The notes: generated by a model from the letters alone, not told the origin. A stretch of 64,000 nucleotides of DNA from Candidatus Obscuribacterales bacterium (GCA_019637435.1 JAHBVO010000003.1:62001-126000), one strand, 5' to 3'; counted from the stretch's first letter, positions 41,794 through 50,373 are shown. A program made the numbers and translations.

Positions 41794-43074
41794 CTAACAG
41801 ACACTGTCTTCGAGCACTTCGATAAATGCGTCAATTTCCTCTTTGGTGTTATACACCTGCAAGGAAACTCTTACATACTGGTCTTCTTCGCTTGCCTTGC
41901 TGACACAATGGTCGCCCGTGCGGACGAGAATGTTCTCGCTGTCGAGCATGAATCCCAGATCGGAAACCGACACTTCTTGGATGCGAAAAGCAAGAATGCC
42001 GTATCCGCCAGGACAGCCGCAGCGTCCAGGACCGGGACCAAAATCCACACCCGGGATCTCCTTGACCTTTTCGTAGAGATAACGCGTCAAATTCGACAGG
42101 CGCGCCGCAATGTTTTCAACTCCAATGTTAGAAACAAACTCAACGGCCGGAACGAGAGATAGTATCGATGGGATATTCGGGGTGCCGGACTCGAGGAGAT
42201 CTTGAAGCGTCGGCGCACTGAATTCGGTTTCACTCTCAGCGGAGAGAGTCGCACCCATCCCACCTACGCGAACGGGGGTGAGCTCCGGCTGGCGTTTTTC
42301 GCTTACCCAGAGAACGCCCACACCGTTTCCAGCAAACATTTTGTGACCGGAGAAGGAAACAAAATCGACGTCCAGTTCCTTCACATCGACTGGAATATGA
42401 CCCGCACTCTGGCTTGCATCGAGCGAGATGAGCACATCAGGTCCAACGATTTCGCGAATGTCGGATACTTCCATGTCCATGCCGTAAACATGGTGAATAT
42501 GAGACATGGCTATCAGCCTGGTTTTCGAACTCACGCCTTCACGGATGGTTCGCAAATCATAATCGCCGACGTCGTGAATCTCGAATGGAACGATTTTGAT
42601 ATTCTTGCCAAACCCAGCCAGTATGCGCTTTACGTTAAACCAGGGCAGAACCGCAGACTTGTGGTCCTGCATGCAAAGCATGATTTCATCGCCGTCGTTT
42701 AAATTCGCAAGTCCCCACGACAGAGCGACGGTGTTCAAACTGTCGGTCGCACCGCTTGTGAAAACGACGTCCTCGGGACGCGCGTTGATCAATTGCGCGA
42801 CTGTGGCGCGGCTGTTTTGAATAGCTTGTAGAGTTTGAGACGAAAGCCTGTAGGACGCGCGACCGGCATTGCTGCAGGATTTCGAATAGTACTCGGTCAT
42901 GACTCGAATAACTTCGGACGGCTTCTGCGTCGTTGAGGCGTTATCGAAAAAACAAACTCCCGGGCGTTCCTTCAGGATCGGGAACTGAGCACGGACAGCG
43001 GAGACATCGACGGTATCCTCGGCGATTGGTTTGATTTCGCAGGCGGTGCCTGCTGTCGCTAGAGTTGATGCCAT
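41794..43074 (-). CDS. class V PLP-dependent enzyme, cysteine-desulfurase (SufS/Csd)-like
   Basis: A 426-residue fold-type I enzyme. The PLP lysine is in SFSGHKMFAGNGVGVLW, with ISLDASQSAGH (PLP aspartate) and MSHIHHVYG before it. The cysteine loop RTGDHCVSK corresponds to the active cysteine of SufS-type desulfurases, so sulfur mobilisation is chemically possible. The start (NASTTQKP, SNAGRASYRLSSQTLQ) is SufS-like. It is placed between the synthase-rhodanese fusion and the FAD gene and not with a suf/isc cluster, which points to a biosynthetic rather than housekeeping role. Selenocysteine lyase or amino-acid lyase activity is an alternative. Confidence 0.88.
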   Translation of the reverse strand: MASTLATAGTACEIKPIAEDTVDVSAVRAQFPILKERPGVCFFDNASTTQKPSEVIRVMTEYYSKSCSNAGRASYRLSSQTLQAIQNSRATVAQLINARPEDVVFTSGATDSLNTVALSWGLANLNDGDEIMLCMQDHKSAVLPWFNVKRILAGFGKNIKIVPFEIHDVGDYDLRTIREGVSSKTRLIAMSHIHHVYGMDMEVSDIREIVGPDVLISLDASQSAGHIPVDVKELDVDFVSFSGHKMFAGNGVGVLWVSEKRQPELTPVRVGGMGATLSAESETEFSAPTLQDLLESGTPNIPSILSLVPAVEFVSNIGVENIAARLSNLTRYLYEKVKEIPGVDFGPGPGRCGCPGGYGILAFRIQEVSVSDLGFMLDSENILVRTGDHCVSKASEEDQYVRVSLQVYNTKEEIDAFIEVLEDSVC

Positions 43075-43174
43075 ACGATAAGTCTCCTACACTCCGGGTT
43101 CACTCAGTTGAGAAACTCAGTTTCCTGAAAAACGTTGCGAGCAGCGCGTCGCCGCCCGCAACGTCCTTTAGAAC

Positions 43175-44527
43175 TTAGCTGACAGCGCCAGCCAGTTCGC
43201 GGTTTTTCTTTTTGACCGATTTCTCGGTCGGCATCGAAGCATCGCGCCAGCCAACGAAGCCACCACTCAAGCTCGCGCATTCGACGCCTTTGTCGGCATA
43301 GAAAGCGGCAAAACGCTTGGACTGATCACCTTGCGGGCAGACGAACAGAACCTTCTGTCCATTGGAGAAAGGAACGCCGGCGTCTGTGATTTCATCGAGC
43401 GCATCCGTGGGGATGTTGATGGAACCGGGGATTCTTGAAGCTTTGAACGCGAGCGCTCCACGCATATCTACAATTATGAGCGGCTCTTTCGAGTCGATCC
43501 ACTTTTGCGCTTCTTGCGGAGTTACTTGCGGAGCAGCTTCTTGCTTTTCCGCCGAGACCTTTCTGATCGAATCTTCTTTCTCAGCCAGAGCAAACAAGGA
43601 CGGACGTGCTTTCTGCAAGTACGAGAGGTACCATTCGACACGGTCGCATACGATGAACGCAGCTTTCTTGCGCTCGGTCAATGTTCCATCGATCTTCTTG
43701 AGATATTTGAGCGCTGCCGCCAAGCTGCCACCACCTGTGGGACCAGCAAGGATGCCGCATTTGCGAATCATCGTGAGCATGGCGTCCAGTGATTCGTCAG
43801 TGTCAACTACTACGATCTCGTCGTAGAAATCTTTGCGGAACAAACCGACTTCATACATCTCATCCTGGTTACGAATACCGGGAAGGAGGTGTCCTTTTGC
43901 TGCGATAACACCGACGTTCTTCATGTTCGGATTCTTCTCTTTCAAGAAGGTACCGGCACCGCGGGTAGAACCAGTGGTTCCCAGACCGCCGATGAAGTAG
44001 TCGATGGAACCTACATCGTTATAGATTTCCGTCCCAGTCGTACCGTAGTGAGCGGTGATGTTCTTCTCATTCGTGTATTGCGAGGTGTGGAAATATTTGC
44101 CCGGCTCTTTCGCCATTTGTTGTTCGATGAACGTAATGGGATCGTTGGGGTCAGTCGGGTCCGGACATTCGCTCAAACCCGGCAGTTCATCGAGTTGCGC
44201 GCCGAGCAATTGCAGAATCTGTTTTACTTCTCTGACCTTGATTCTGTTCGTAACGATCTTGAATTCGACGTTATTGATTGAGCAAATCAATTGCATAGCC
44301 TTCGCCATGTTGCCGCTCGAGGATTCAATTACAGTCTTGCCTTCGCGCGCGATTTGTTCAATATCGTCTTTCAAAACATTCCAGCCGCTCTTGTCTTTGA
44401 CAGAGCCGAATGGGTTCAGCAACTCGAGTTTGGCATACAAATCGATGTTCTTCAGTCCGTGGATTTCAGGGCTGATTTCGAAAAGCGGTGTTTCGCCAAT
44501 TAGCTCGGTAACATGTTTGACTAACAT
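43175..44527 (-). CDS. SbnA/cysteine-synthase-like PLP enzyme fused to rhodanese domain
   Basis: A 450-residue fusion. Residues 1-310 are fold-type II PLP enzyme: PLP lysine in NPFGSVKDKSG, phosphate/substrate loop ESSSGNMAKA. ESSSGN, rather than the PTSGN of housekeeping CysK, is the form found in SbnA-type 2,3-diaminopropionate synthases. GGLGTTGSTRGAG and GPTGGGSLAAALKY complete the site. Residues about 345-435 are a rhodanese domain with active cysteine in LFVCPQGDQSKRFA. The fusion is unusual: it may pass sulfane sulfur, working with the neighbouring desulfurase-like enzyme. The gene lies 64 bases after the decarboxylase gene. Confidence 0.88.
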   Translation of the reverse strand: MLVKHVTELIGETPLFEISPEIHGLKNIDLYAKLELLNPFGSVKDKSGWNVLKDDIEQIAREGKTVIESSSGNMAKAMQLICSINNVEFKIVTNRIKVREVKQILQLLGAQLDELPGLSECPDPTDPNDPITFIEQQMAKEPGKYFHTSQYTNEKNITAHYGTTGTEIYNDVGSIDYFIGGLGTTGSTRGAGTFLKEKNPNMKNVGVIAAKGHLLPGIRNQDEMYEVGLFRKDFYDEIVVVDTDESLDAMLTMIRKCGILAGPTGGGSLAAALKYLKKIDGTLTERKKAAFIVCDRVEWYLSYLQKARPSLFALAEKEDSIRKVSAEKQEAAPQVTPQEAQKWIDSKEPLIIVDMRGALAFKASRIPGSINIPTDALDEITDAGVPFSNGQKVLFVCPQGDQSKRFAAFYADKGVECASLSGGFVGWRDASMPTEKSVKKKNRELAGAVS

Positions 44528-44591
44528 TTTGGTATCTCCGGGGTCGTTCTTGGTGTGGGGTTTACAGTGAGTGGGAAAACTTTTTCGGGGG

Positions 44592-46106
44592 CTAGATGAT
44601 CGAATATTGCTCGTCGAGCATCCATTCGAACTTACCGTCTCGCTGACGTACCGCGACTTTACGCGCGATTGGTTCCATCATTGAATTGGTGGCACTGAAG
44701 TCCATGAAGTAACCGGATGTGTTCGGGAACACGACCAGGTCGCCCGGTTCAGGCAATTGGGACAAGAATGTTTTATGGCGATAAACCAAATCGCTCTCCA
44801 GGCAAAGGTTGCCCGCGAAGAAAACGCCGTGTTTACCGGGCTTCTCGCAAGGCGTTTGATTGAGAACGATTGGATCGACGAAGATTTCCTGATCGAGGAA
44901 GGTTACGTCCTGACGCTTCATGTTCAAGTTGACGAGCTGATCGCCTGTGCTTGACGGTCTCAGATTGTTGACCGAAGCGACGGTGATTCCGGTTTGAGTG
45001 ACGAGCGAACGGCCCGGCTCAATCCAGAGTTCGATCATGTTGTCGCGGAGAAGCGCTCCAGCTGTTTTATCCGAGAGGTTGGGGAATTGGTGCGAGAGAA
45101 TTTCGTCGAGGAAATCCGGTCCGGATTTATCGTCGTAATAGTTGTAGCTGTTGAAGTTGCCGCGCAATTTGCCCTTTTCGGCGTACATGCCGAAGGCGTT
45201 ACCTTGCCAGGTCATCGAAGGACCGGTGCCGAGGACGGCTTCTTTCAAAGCGCTCGTATACTCATTCCACTCTTGTTCGCTTTCGAGATAGTTGACTTTG
45301 AAGCCGCCGCCGATGCAGAGCACGCGTGGCTCGAATCCGCGTCCGAGAGCATCCTCGTAGAGCTCGATGCAGTTTTCAATCGCAACCGCACGTTCCGTAA
45401 TGCTGACTGTATCGAGGTGGAAGGAGAAGCCCATGAAGTCGAGCGCGTCTTCGTTCTCTTCGATAATATCGAATGCTTCTTCCAGCTCGTTGATGGTGAT
45501 GCCGAACCGGCTGCCTTTGTTTAAGAACCGAGAGTGATCGGCATGGAAACCGGAAAGGCGAATGAGAACTTTCGTCGGTTTTTGCAGTTTAAGAAACTGT
45601 CTGAGTTCGAGAACCTGATTCAGCTCCCAGATGCTGTCAATGCTGATCGTGATTCCTTGCTGAAGCGCCAGTGCGAGAAATTCGCGATTCTTTGGACCGG
45701 TTGCTTCGATGCGATCGCCGGTGAAACCGGAGGATAAGCCGTGGCGCAGTTCGTTGAGCGAGGAAACGTCGAGGCAGGCGTTCTCATGCGCGAGCTGGCG
45801 AACCAGGCTGTCGGACGAATTGGTTTTATGAGCGAAGAAAACCTTGCCGCGCAAACCGTGCTTTTTGAAGAGGGCATTAAACGATTCGACGTTGTCGTGA
45901 ACCAGCTCGGGGAACATGACGTTAAGCGGACTTCCAAGAGCCTTCACAAGCTCCTGGAGCTTCGTTTGATCGGCGAGGAAGTCTTTGATGACCGGATGAA
46001 CTTTCGGGGTCAATGTGAGGGCTGCATAGCTGGCGATCGGTGGCGCGCTCGCCGCGGTGGCTTCCTGGTTTGCGTTCTCGGTTTCTGTTTTCAACGTCGC
46101 TACCAT
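44592..46106 (-). CDS. Y4yA-like PLP-dependent decarboxylase (alanine-racemase fold)
   Basis: A 504-residue group IV decarboxylase related to diaminopimelate/ornithine decarboxylases and to the Y4yA and SbnH proteins of siderophore operons. PLP lysine in KVFFAHKTNSS near residue 90; the SFHLDT helix, LCIGGGFKVNY phosphate loop and WIEPGRSLVTQTG are clear. It is the first gene of a five-gene minus operon (44592-46106, 43175, 41794, 40229, 38955). A Fur-box-like site lies about 115 bases upstream. Specific substrate unknown; diamino acids or their citryl conjugates are known for relatives. Confidence 0.88.
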   Translation of the reverse strand: MVATLKTETENANQEATAASAPPIASYAALTLTPKVHPVIKDFLADQTKLQELVKALGSPLNVMFPELVHDNVESFNALFKKHGLRGKVFFAHKTNSSDSLVRQLAHENACLDVSSLNELRHGLSSGFTGDRIEATGPKNREFLALALQQGITISIDSIWELNQVLELRQFLKLQKPTKVLIRLSGFHADHSRFLNKGSRFGITINELEEAFDIIEENEDALDFMGFSFHLDTVSITERAVAIENCIELYEDALGRGFEPRVLCIGGGFKVNYLESEQEWNEYTSALKEAVLGTGPSMTWQGNAFGMYAEKGKLRGNFNSYNYYDDKSGPDFLDEILSHQFPNLSDKTAGALLRDNMIELWIEPGRSLVTQTGITVASVNNLRPSSTGDQLVNLNMKRQDVTFLDQEIFVDPIVLNQTPCEKPGKHGVFFAGNLCLESDLVYRHKTFLSQLPEPGDLVVFPNTSGYFMDFSATNSMMEPIARKVAVRQRDGKFEWMLDEQYSII

Positions 46107-46219
46107 GTTCGGTTCGTCCCTTTTGCGTGACTTGGAGGCTTGATGCGTAGTCGGCTTTCGACAGACTGTCTCGCCTCTGGAGGTATCGGATGTATATCCA
46201 ACCGGAAAGGTAACACGGA

Positions 46220-46237
46220 AATGATTACTATTCGCAA
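46220..46237 (-). promoter_or_regulatory. Fur-box-like site upstream of metallophore-like operon
   Basis: AATGATTACTATTCGCAA, with the TTGCGAAT half and a TGATTAC half of the 7-1-7 motif, about 115 bases upstream of the decarboxylase ATG. Confidence 0.45.
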
Positions 46238-46321
46238 GAAGGAAACAGTCTATTTCATAAACATTGTCACATCATTACCAGAAGCTCTCGAAGCCCACAC
46301 ACACAGGCTTCTTTGGGGATA

Positions 46322-46693
46322 TCAAGCGGAGGTTAATTGTTTCACAACCTTGTTACAGCTGTCCTGTTCGAGGTGCGAATAATCTCCCCGCTCGAGTTTC
46401 CCGGTGACCCAGTCAATGGCGATGTGCAGACCGGTGAGGATCGCCTTGATCCGCTCAACCGTGTGTTCGTTGTGGCAGCGCTCCGCCTGCATTCGAGCCA
46501 CCAGGAGCTTGATTATCAGGTTATTGACGGCGCGAATGCGGCAGTCATAGACGCCGAAACCCAGGGAGATGATCACGTGCCTGGCGTCCTGCGCCGAGTT
46601 GTTGATTGTTTTCAAGCGATTGATAGTAGGCTCGGGAAAGCCATTCAGCCAGCGGAAAAATCGATCGGCGACAAATGCTCTATCTGGAACCAT
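46322..46693 (-). CDS. small hypothetical protein with Fur-box-like upstream site
   Basis: A 123-residue soluble, helix-rich protein with ATG at 46693 (a longer frame to 46744 would run through the regulatory site). The stretch ARHVIISLGFGVYDCRIRAVNNLIIKLLVARMQ and the C-terminal helices around ERIKAILTGLHIAIDWV look like genuine protein; the opposing plus-strand frame looks like its shadow. I recognise no family. A Fur-box-like site lies about 45 bases upstream, so iron control is expected. Confidence 0.55.
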   Translation of the reverse strand: MVPDRAFVADRFFRWLNGFPEPTINRLKTINNSAQDARHVIISLGFGVYDCRIRAVNNLIIKLLVARMQAERCHNEHTVERIKAILTGLHIAIDWVTGKLERGDYSHLEQDSCNKVVKQLTSA

Positions 46694-46738
46694 AACAATG
46701 CAGCAGCTACGCCCACAGGCGGCGCCACCAATTCCTTT

Positions 46739-46755
46739 TTGCAAGTGATTCTCAA
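46739..46755 (-). promoter_or_regulatory. Fur-box-like site
   Basis: TTGCAAGTGATTCTCAA, two changes from the sites at 33811 and 48998; about 45 bases upstream of the 46693 start. Confidence 0.55.
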
Positions 46756-46804
46756 CAAATCTATCCTACTAAATGAAACCGACTTGCGCAAGCCGAGCTT
46801 CTCC

Positions 46805-47270
46805 ATCACCCCTACTATAAAAGACAGGAAAAGCAAAGACGCTAAACCATTACCAGCCATGGCTTTGCACAATCTACAGAATTTCCACACAGCCATTTGG
46901 CTACGAGAGAGCGACGGATTTCGCGAATTCCGTCATTGCAGGATAGCCAAGCCCGGAACTTTCTACTATAAAAGACAGGAAAAGCAAAGACGCTAAACCA
47001 TTACCAGCCATGGCTTTGCACAATCTACAGAATTTCCACACAGCCATTTGGCTACGAGAGAGCGACGGATTTCACGAATTCCGTCATTGCAGGATAGCCA
47101 AGATTTTCTACTATAAACGACAGAATAAGCAAAGGCGCGAAACCATTACCAGCCATGGCTTTGTACAATCTACAGAATTCCCACACGCCATTTGGCTACG
47201 AGAGAGCGACGGATTTCGCGAATTCCGTCATTGCAGGATAGCCAAACAGACGTTCGCCCGAGCAGGTGCT
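46805..47270. repeat. tandem repeat of three 145-151-bp units with CTACTATA and hairpin core
   Basis: Units begin near 46805, 46966 and 47101 (period 151 then 145). Each contains CTACTATAAA-GACAG (46812, 46973, 47108), ACCATTACCAGCCATGGCTTTG, and a hairpin TTTGGCTAcgagagagcGACGGAtttcr-cgaaTTCCGTCattgcaggaTAGCCAA. Open frames across the block are repeat artefacts. It lies downstream, on the minus strand, of the Fur-family gene at 47369-47974. Confidence 0.85.
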
Positions 47271-47322
47271 CCTACAATCCCTGACGGCACAAGGGTTTAG
47301 CGCCTCACTGCATACGCGTACA

Positions 47323-47330
47323 TATAGTAG
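47323..47330 (-). other. TATAGTAG gene-end motif after Fur-family gene
   Basis: TATAGTAGCAAAG, minus strand CTTTGCTACTATA, about 40 bases after the stop; a related TATAGAGCAAAG is at 47346, and a small GCCC-GCA-GGGC hairpin lies between it and the gene. Confidence 0.5.
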
Positions 47331-47368
47331 CAAAGCCGGTAACCTATAGAGCAAAGCCCTGCGGGCGT

Positions 47369-47974
47369 TTAGATTTCTTCTTCGAGGGCGTCGAGGGCGC
47401 GTTCGCATTCGTCGACGGACTGTTGCAGGAGTTTCCGGGCGCGCTCGATGCTGGCGGCCACACTGCGGTCTTTGTCGCTCATGAGCGAACGAACGCCGGC
47501 GTCGACCACCCGTTTCCCTTCATCCAACAAGGTCGAGACGTTATCCAGCGACTGCAGGACTTGCGAAACCGTGTTCGAGTCAAGGTTCGCCTTACAATCC
47601 TTGCAAAAACCGAAGATGTCGAAGCGGCTCTCTTGATAGATGTAGCCCTTTCGCTCTGCGACTGTTTGACCGAAACCGCTGAGCAGATCATCGTGAAACT
47701 CAATGGTCAAGCCGCATTTAGTACAAATCAAATGGTCGTGGTGCTCTTCGCCACTCACGGCTTCCCAGAGCTGGCCTCGCGCGCTCATAATGCTGCGAAT
47801 TTCGCCCTGCTCAGAAAGCCGCTCGAGAGCTCGATAAATGGTTGATAAACTGACCTCGCCGCCCTGACCAATTATCCGGTCACGCAGTTCTTGCGCGCTA
47901 ATATGCTGCCCCTGTGGCAGAGAAGCGAAGATGTCGAGCAAGAGCTCTTTGGGTCGGGTTCTGCTTTTAACCAT
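47369..47974 (-). CDS. fur: Fur-family repressor with C-terminal helical extension
   Basis: A 201-residue Fur-family regulator, about 55 residues longer than usual. Winged helix HISAQELRDRIIGQGGEVSLSTIYRALERLSEQGEI; metal site EEHHDHLICTKCGLTIEFHDD with HHDH and CxxC; second CxxC in GFCKDCKANL. After about residue 140 comes a coiled, charged extension (LLDEGKRVVDAGVRSLMS, SIERARKLLQQSVDECERAL). The ATG at 47974 is chosen for family match. A Fur-box-like site about 50 bases upstream suggests autoregulation, and similar sites nearby suggest that this is the iron sensor. Gene symbol by family only. Confidence 0.9.
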   Translation of the reverse strand: MVKSRTRPKELLLDIFASLPQGQHISAQELRDRIIGQGGEVSLSTIYRALERLSEQGEIRSIMSARGQLWEAVSGEEHHDHLICTKCGLTIEFHDDLLSGFGQTVAERKGYIYQESRFDIFGFCKDCKANLDSNTVSQVLQSLDNVSTLLDEGKRVVDAGVRSLMSDKDRSVAASIERARKLLQQSVDECERALDALEEEI

Positions 47975-48022
47975 TTGTTGAGAACAGCGAAAGCGTCGCG
48001 GCAGACAAATCACCACGTCGTT

Positions 48023-48040
48023 GTATATATGTTATCTCAA
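48023..48040 (-). promoter_or_regulatory. Fur-box-like site upstream of fur
   Basis: GTATATATGTTATCTCAA; minus strand TTGAGATAACATATATAC shares TTGTTGAGAwAA with the other sites. About 50 bases upstream of the fur start. Confidence 0.4.
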
Positions 48041-48065
48041 CAAATCCCGATCTGTTGCGTTTTTA

Positions 48066-48932
48066 CTAGTGCGCGATAACAGGATAAACATCCTGAGCTC
48101 TCGTCCGCCAGTATTCAAGGCGCTCTTCGTAGAAACTGACGTCGCCATAAAGCTCGTACAGCAGCTGGTACGTGGTGTCATCGCCGAGGTCGTAATAGCA
48201 GAACTGTCGAAGAACCAGATCTTCCGCCTGTTCCTGACGACGCCCCCTCAGGAGCTGACGCCCCTCATCGAGAATTCGGGCGCGAATTGACTGAGTCAGC
48301 ACCGGAAGCTTTTTGACGCTATTAGGTGGAAGACTTTCTTCATCTATCAGATCTTGAAGGTTTTCATTCAGATAGCAGTCCAACATCAGATGAATTCGAG
48401 GTTCGGGACCGAAGTTACAAGCGCTGTGAATCGCGGAATTCGGATTCAACTTCCAGAGATAACCGCGGTTCAAGTGAATAGCGGCACCCGGCATGACGAT
48501 ATGGGCGTTCGGATTGGTGACAATCGGCACATGAAGACGAAACCGAGGAACCTGTTCGAGATAAACATAATCACGGTGCTCGTGCAAATAGCACCCAGGC
48601 TGCAACTTCAACAGGCGCGAAGCCATTATATTGAAGCCAAATCCCTCTAGAAGCTGTTTGAGAACCGGTAGGCGTTTGAGCAGTGCTGTCTGTTTCGGCT
48701 CCCTGCAATCCTTCCAGGAGAAATTATTCTCCTCGCCGTCAGGACTCATCAGCACTGCTACCTGCAGACCTGGAGATGCGTATTCGGCATAGGGTTCGTG
48801 CCACTCGATGTCCGGACACATAACTTCGCGCTCAATAGCGTCGAGGACGAAACCATCAACCGACGCCAGACGCGACACGAACGTCAGATACTCGTCCAGT
48901 GAAGCGGTACTCTTCGCCAATGCGCCTTGCAT
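48066..48932 (-). CDS. aspartyl/asparaginyl beta-hydroxylase-type 2OG-Fe(II) oxygenase
   Basis: A 288-residue protein whose middle (about 100-220) is an AspH-type hydroxylase (PF05118): HEHRDYVYLEQVPRFRLHVPIVTN carries the HxD iron ligands, NRGYLWKLNPNSAIHSACNFG the last histidine and PEPRIHLMLDC the 2-oxoglutarate arginine. N- and C-terminal parts are helical and unrecognised. GAGGTC precedes the ATG. A Fur-box-like site lies 66 bases upstream, between it and the divergent esterase gene, so iron-dependent expression is expected. It could hydroxylate an Asp or related residue of a metallophore or a protein target. Confidence 0.85.
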   Translation of the reverse strand: MQGALAKSTASLDEYLTFVSRLASVDGFVLDAIEREVMCPDIEWHEPYAEYASPGLQVAVLMSPDGEENNFSWKDCREPKQTALLKRLPVLKQLLEGFGFNIMASRLLKLQPGCYLHEHRDYVYLEQVPRFRLHVPIVTNPNAHIVMPGAAIHLNRGYLWKLNPNSAIHSACNFGPEPRIHLMLDCYLNENLQDLIDEESLPPNSVKKLPVLTQSIRARILDEGRQLLRGRRQEQAEDLVLRQFCYYDLGDDTTYQLLYELYGDVSFYEERLEYWRTRAQDVYPVIAH

Positions 48933-48997
48933 GACAGGACCTCTAAATCGGGAACTACTTTTCGATTATGGATCGATGTGCGTCGGTTTCAAATTAT

Positions 48998-49014
48998 ATG
49001 CAAATCATTCTCAA
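48998..49014. promoter_or_regulatory. Fur-box-like site between divergent AspH and esterase genes
   Basis: ATGCAAATCATTCTCAA, the same 16 bases as at 33811; minus strand TTGAGAAT-G-ATTTGCA. It is 66 bases from the AspH ATG and 106 from the esterase ATG. Confidence 0.55.
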
Positions 49015-49119
49015 CAATTCTTACAGCTCAGAGCGACTGATTTTCGCAACCAGGAATGTCCAATTTCCAAGAGGTGTGGATATACACAGCCAACACCCAA
49101 ACGTTACTAAAGGCAACCG

Positions 49120-50373
49120 ATGAATTACTCTTCCTTATCCTGGGCAGGAATTGAAAACGGAATTCCGCATCCGACTTTAGACACGCAAAACATCAAACAC
49201 ACTCTGCGCGACTTCTTTGTTGATAACGCGCAAGCCGGTTTGGACATCATCAAGGATCAGGTCAAAAAGACTGTATATAACGATAAGAAGTTAGACCTTC
49301 CCGAACTCTCGTTCTTCAAGTCGCCGGAGACAAACAGTTCAGCCAATTCGCCGACCGCACGCCACAGCCAGCTTGATGGTTTTTCAAAGGTTTCGAACAG
49401 CGGCGGACGTGATGGCGGATTTGTTCACGCCGACAATGTTGGCGATAGAACGACCGCGCCGTTAAAGGTCGAAAAAGGATTCGACAAGAAATTCGAAATA
49501 ACCTCTGACGGCAGAGAGCGCGAATACACGCTTCACGTGCCGCCCGGCTACGACGGCAAAACGCCCATGCCACTAGTGGTGGTGCTGCACGGACTCTCTC
49601 AAGACGCTGATTCGATTGCAAAACTATCCGCGATGTCGGAAAAGGCCGACAAAGAAGGTTTCATCGTAGCCTACCCGAATGCCACCAAGTGGCTCGGCGT
49701 GAGTTCTCTCCGCGCCTGGGACGTGGACAACGGAGTACAAATCCCCGGCACTGATTCTAACGACGTCGGCTTCGTGCGTAACATGGTGAACGCGATCAAA
49801 GACAACATGGCAGTCGATGATAAGCGGGTTTTCGCAGCCGGCTTTTCAAACGGGGGAATGTTGACCTACAAATTAGCGAGCGAAATGTCGGACACATTTT
49901 CCGCCGTAGCTGTTGTCGCAGGCGGATCTGATGGGAAGGAAACAAAACCCAGCAATGACGTTTCGGTAATGGCAATTCACGGAAGTCGCGATCACGTCGT
50001 CCCGAAAGACGGCTCGTGGTTTGGCTCTCGGCTAGTTGATCTAGGAGTTCCCGATTTCCAATCCTTCAAAGATTCATTCAAACACTGGAAAGAATTCATC
50101 GGCGTTGAAGAGAAACCGGACTTCTACAAAGACCAGGATGTCTTCTCGGCTCGCGCGGTCAATCAGAAAACCGGCGCCGAAGTGGTTTCGTACGTTGTTG
50201 AAGGCGGCAAACACGAGTGGCCGGGAAGCGCGAGAGCAATCAAGACGAATCCAAACAGCGCCGAAGCGCGTTTCAATGCGACCGACAAAATCTGGGACTT
50301 CTTCAAGGCTCATCCTAGAAAACAAGACTCGAAGCCGCAAGCGCCTCGGTCGGCAGAGCCGATGGTTGCATAG
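49120..50373 (+). CDS. alpha/beta-hydrolase esterase, PHB-depolymerase/feruloyl-esterase (LpqC)-like
   Basis: A 417-residue protein. Residues about 130-390 form an alpha/beta hydrolase of the LpqC/PHB-depolymerase type: oxyanion region PLVVVLHGLSQDADS, nucleophile elbow GFSNGGMLTYKLA, aspartate in IHGSRDHVVP, histidine in GGKHEWPGS. The N-terminal 120 residues are polar, with TNSSANSPTARHSQ, and have no clear signal peptide, so the location is uncertain. It is divergent from the AspH gene with a Fur-like site between; a siderophore esterase role is possible but polyester or feruloyl esterase is equally likely. Confidence 0.85.
   Translation: MNYSSLSWAGIENGIPHPTLDTQNIKHTLRDFFVDNAQAGLDIIKDQVKKTVYNDKKLDLPELSFFKSPETNSSANSPTARHSQLDGFSKVSNSGGRDGGFVHADNVGDRTTAPLKVEKGFDKKFEITSDGREREYTLHVPPGYDGKTPMPLVVVLHGLSQDADSIAKLSAMSEKADKEGFIVAYPNATKWLGVSSLRAWDVDNGVQIPGTDSNDVGFVRNMVNAIKDNMAVDDKRVFAAGFSNGGMLTYKLASEMSDTFSAVAVVAGGSDGKETKPSNDVSVMAIHGSRDHVVPKDGSWFGSRLVDLGVPDFQSFKDSFKHWKEFIGVEEKPDFYKDQDVFSARAVNQKTGAEVVSYVVEGGKHEWPGSARAIKTNPNSAEARFNATDKIWDFFKAHPRKQDSKPQAPRSAEPMVA

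Noticed and set aside
46337..46996. Plus-strand gene overlapping 46322-46693 and running into the repeat block
   Set aside because: It has shadow-like composition and continues into repeats, while the minus frame has a promoter-placed Fur-like site.
46858..47300. Short open frames in the 46.8-47.3 kb array
   Set aside because: Copies of the same repeat sequence, no ribosome site.
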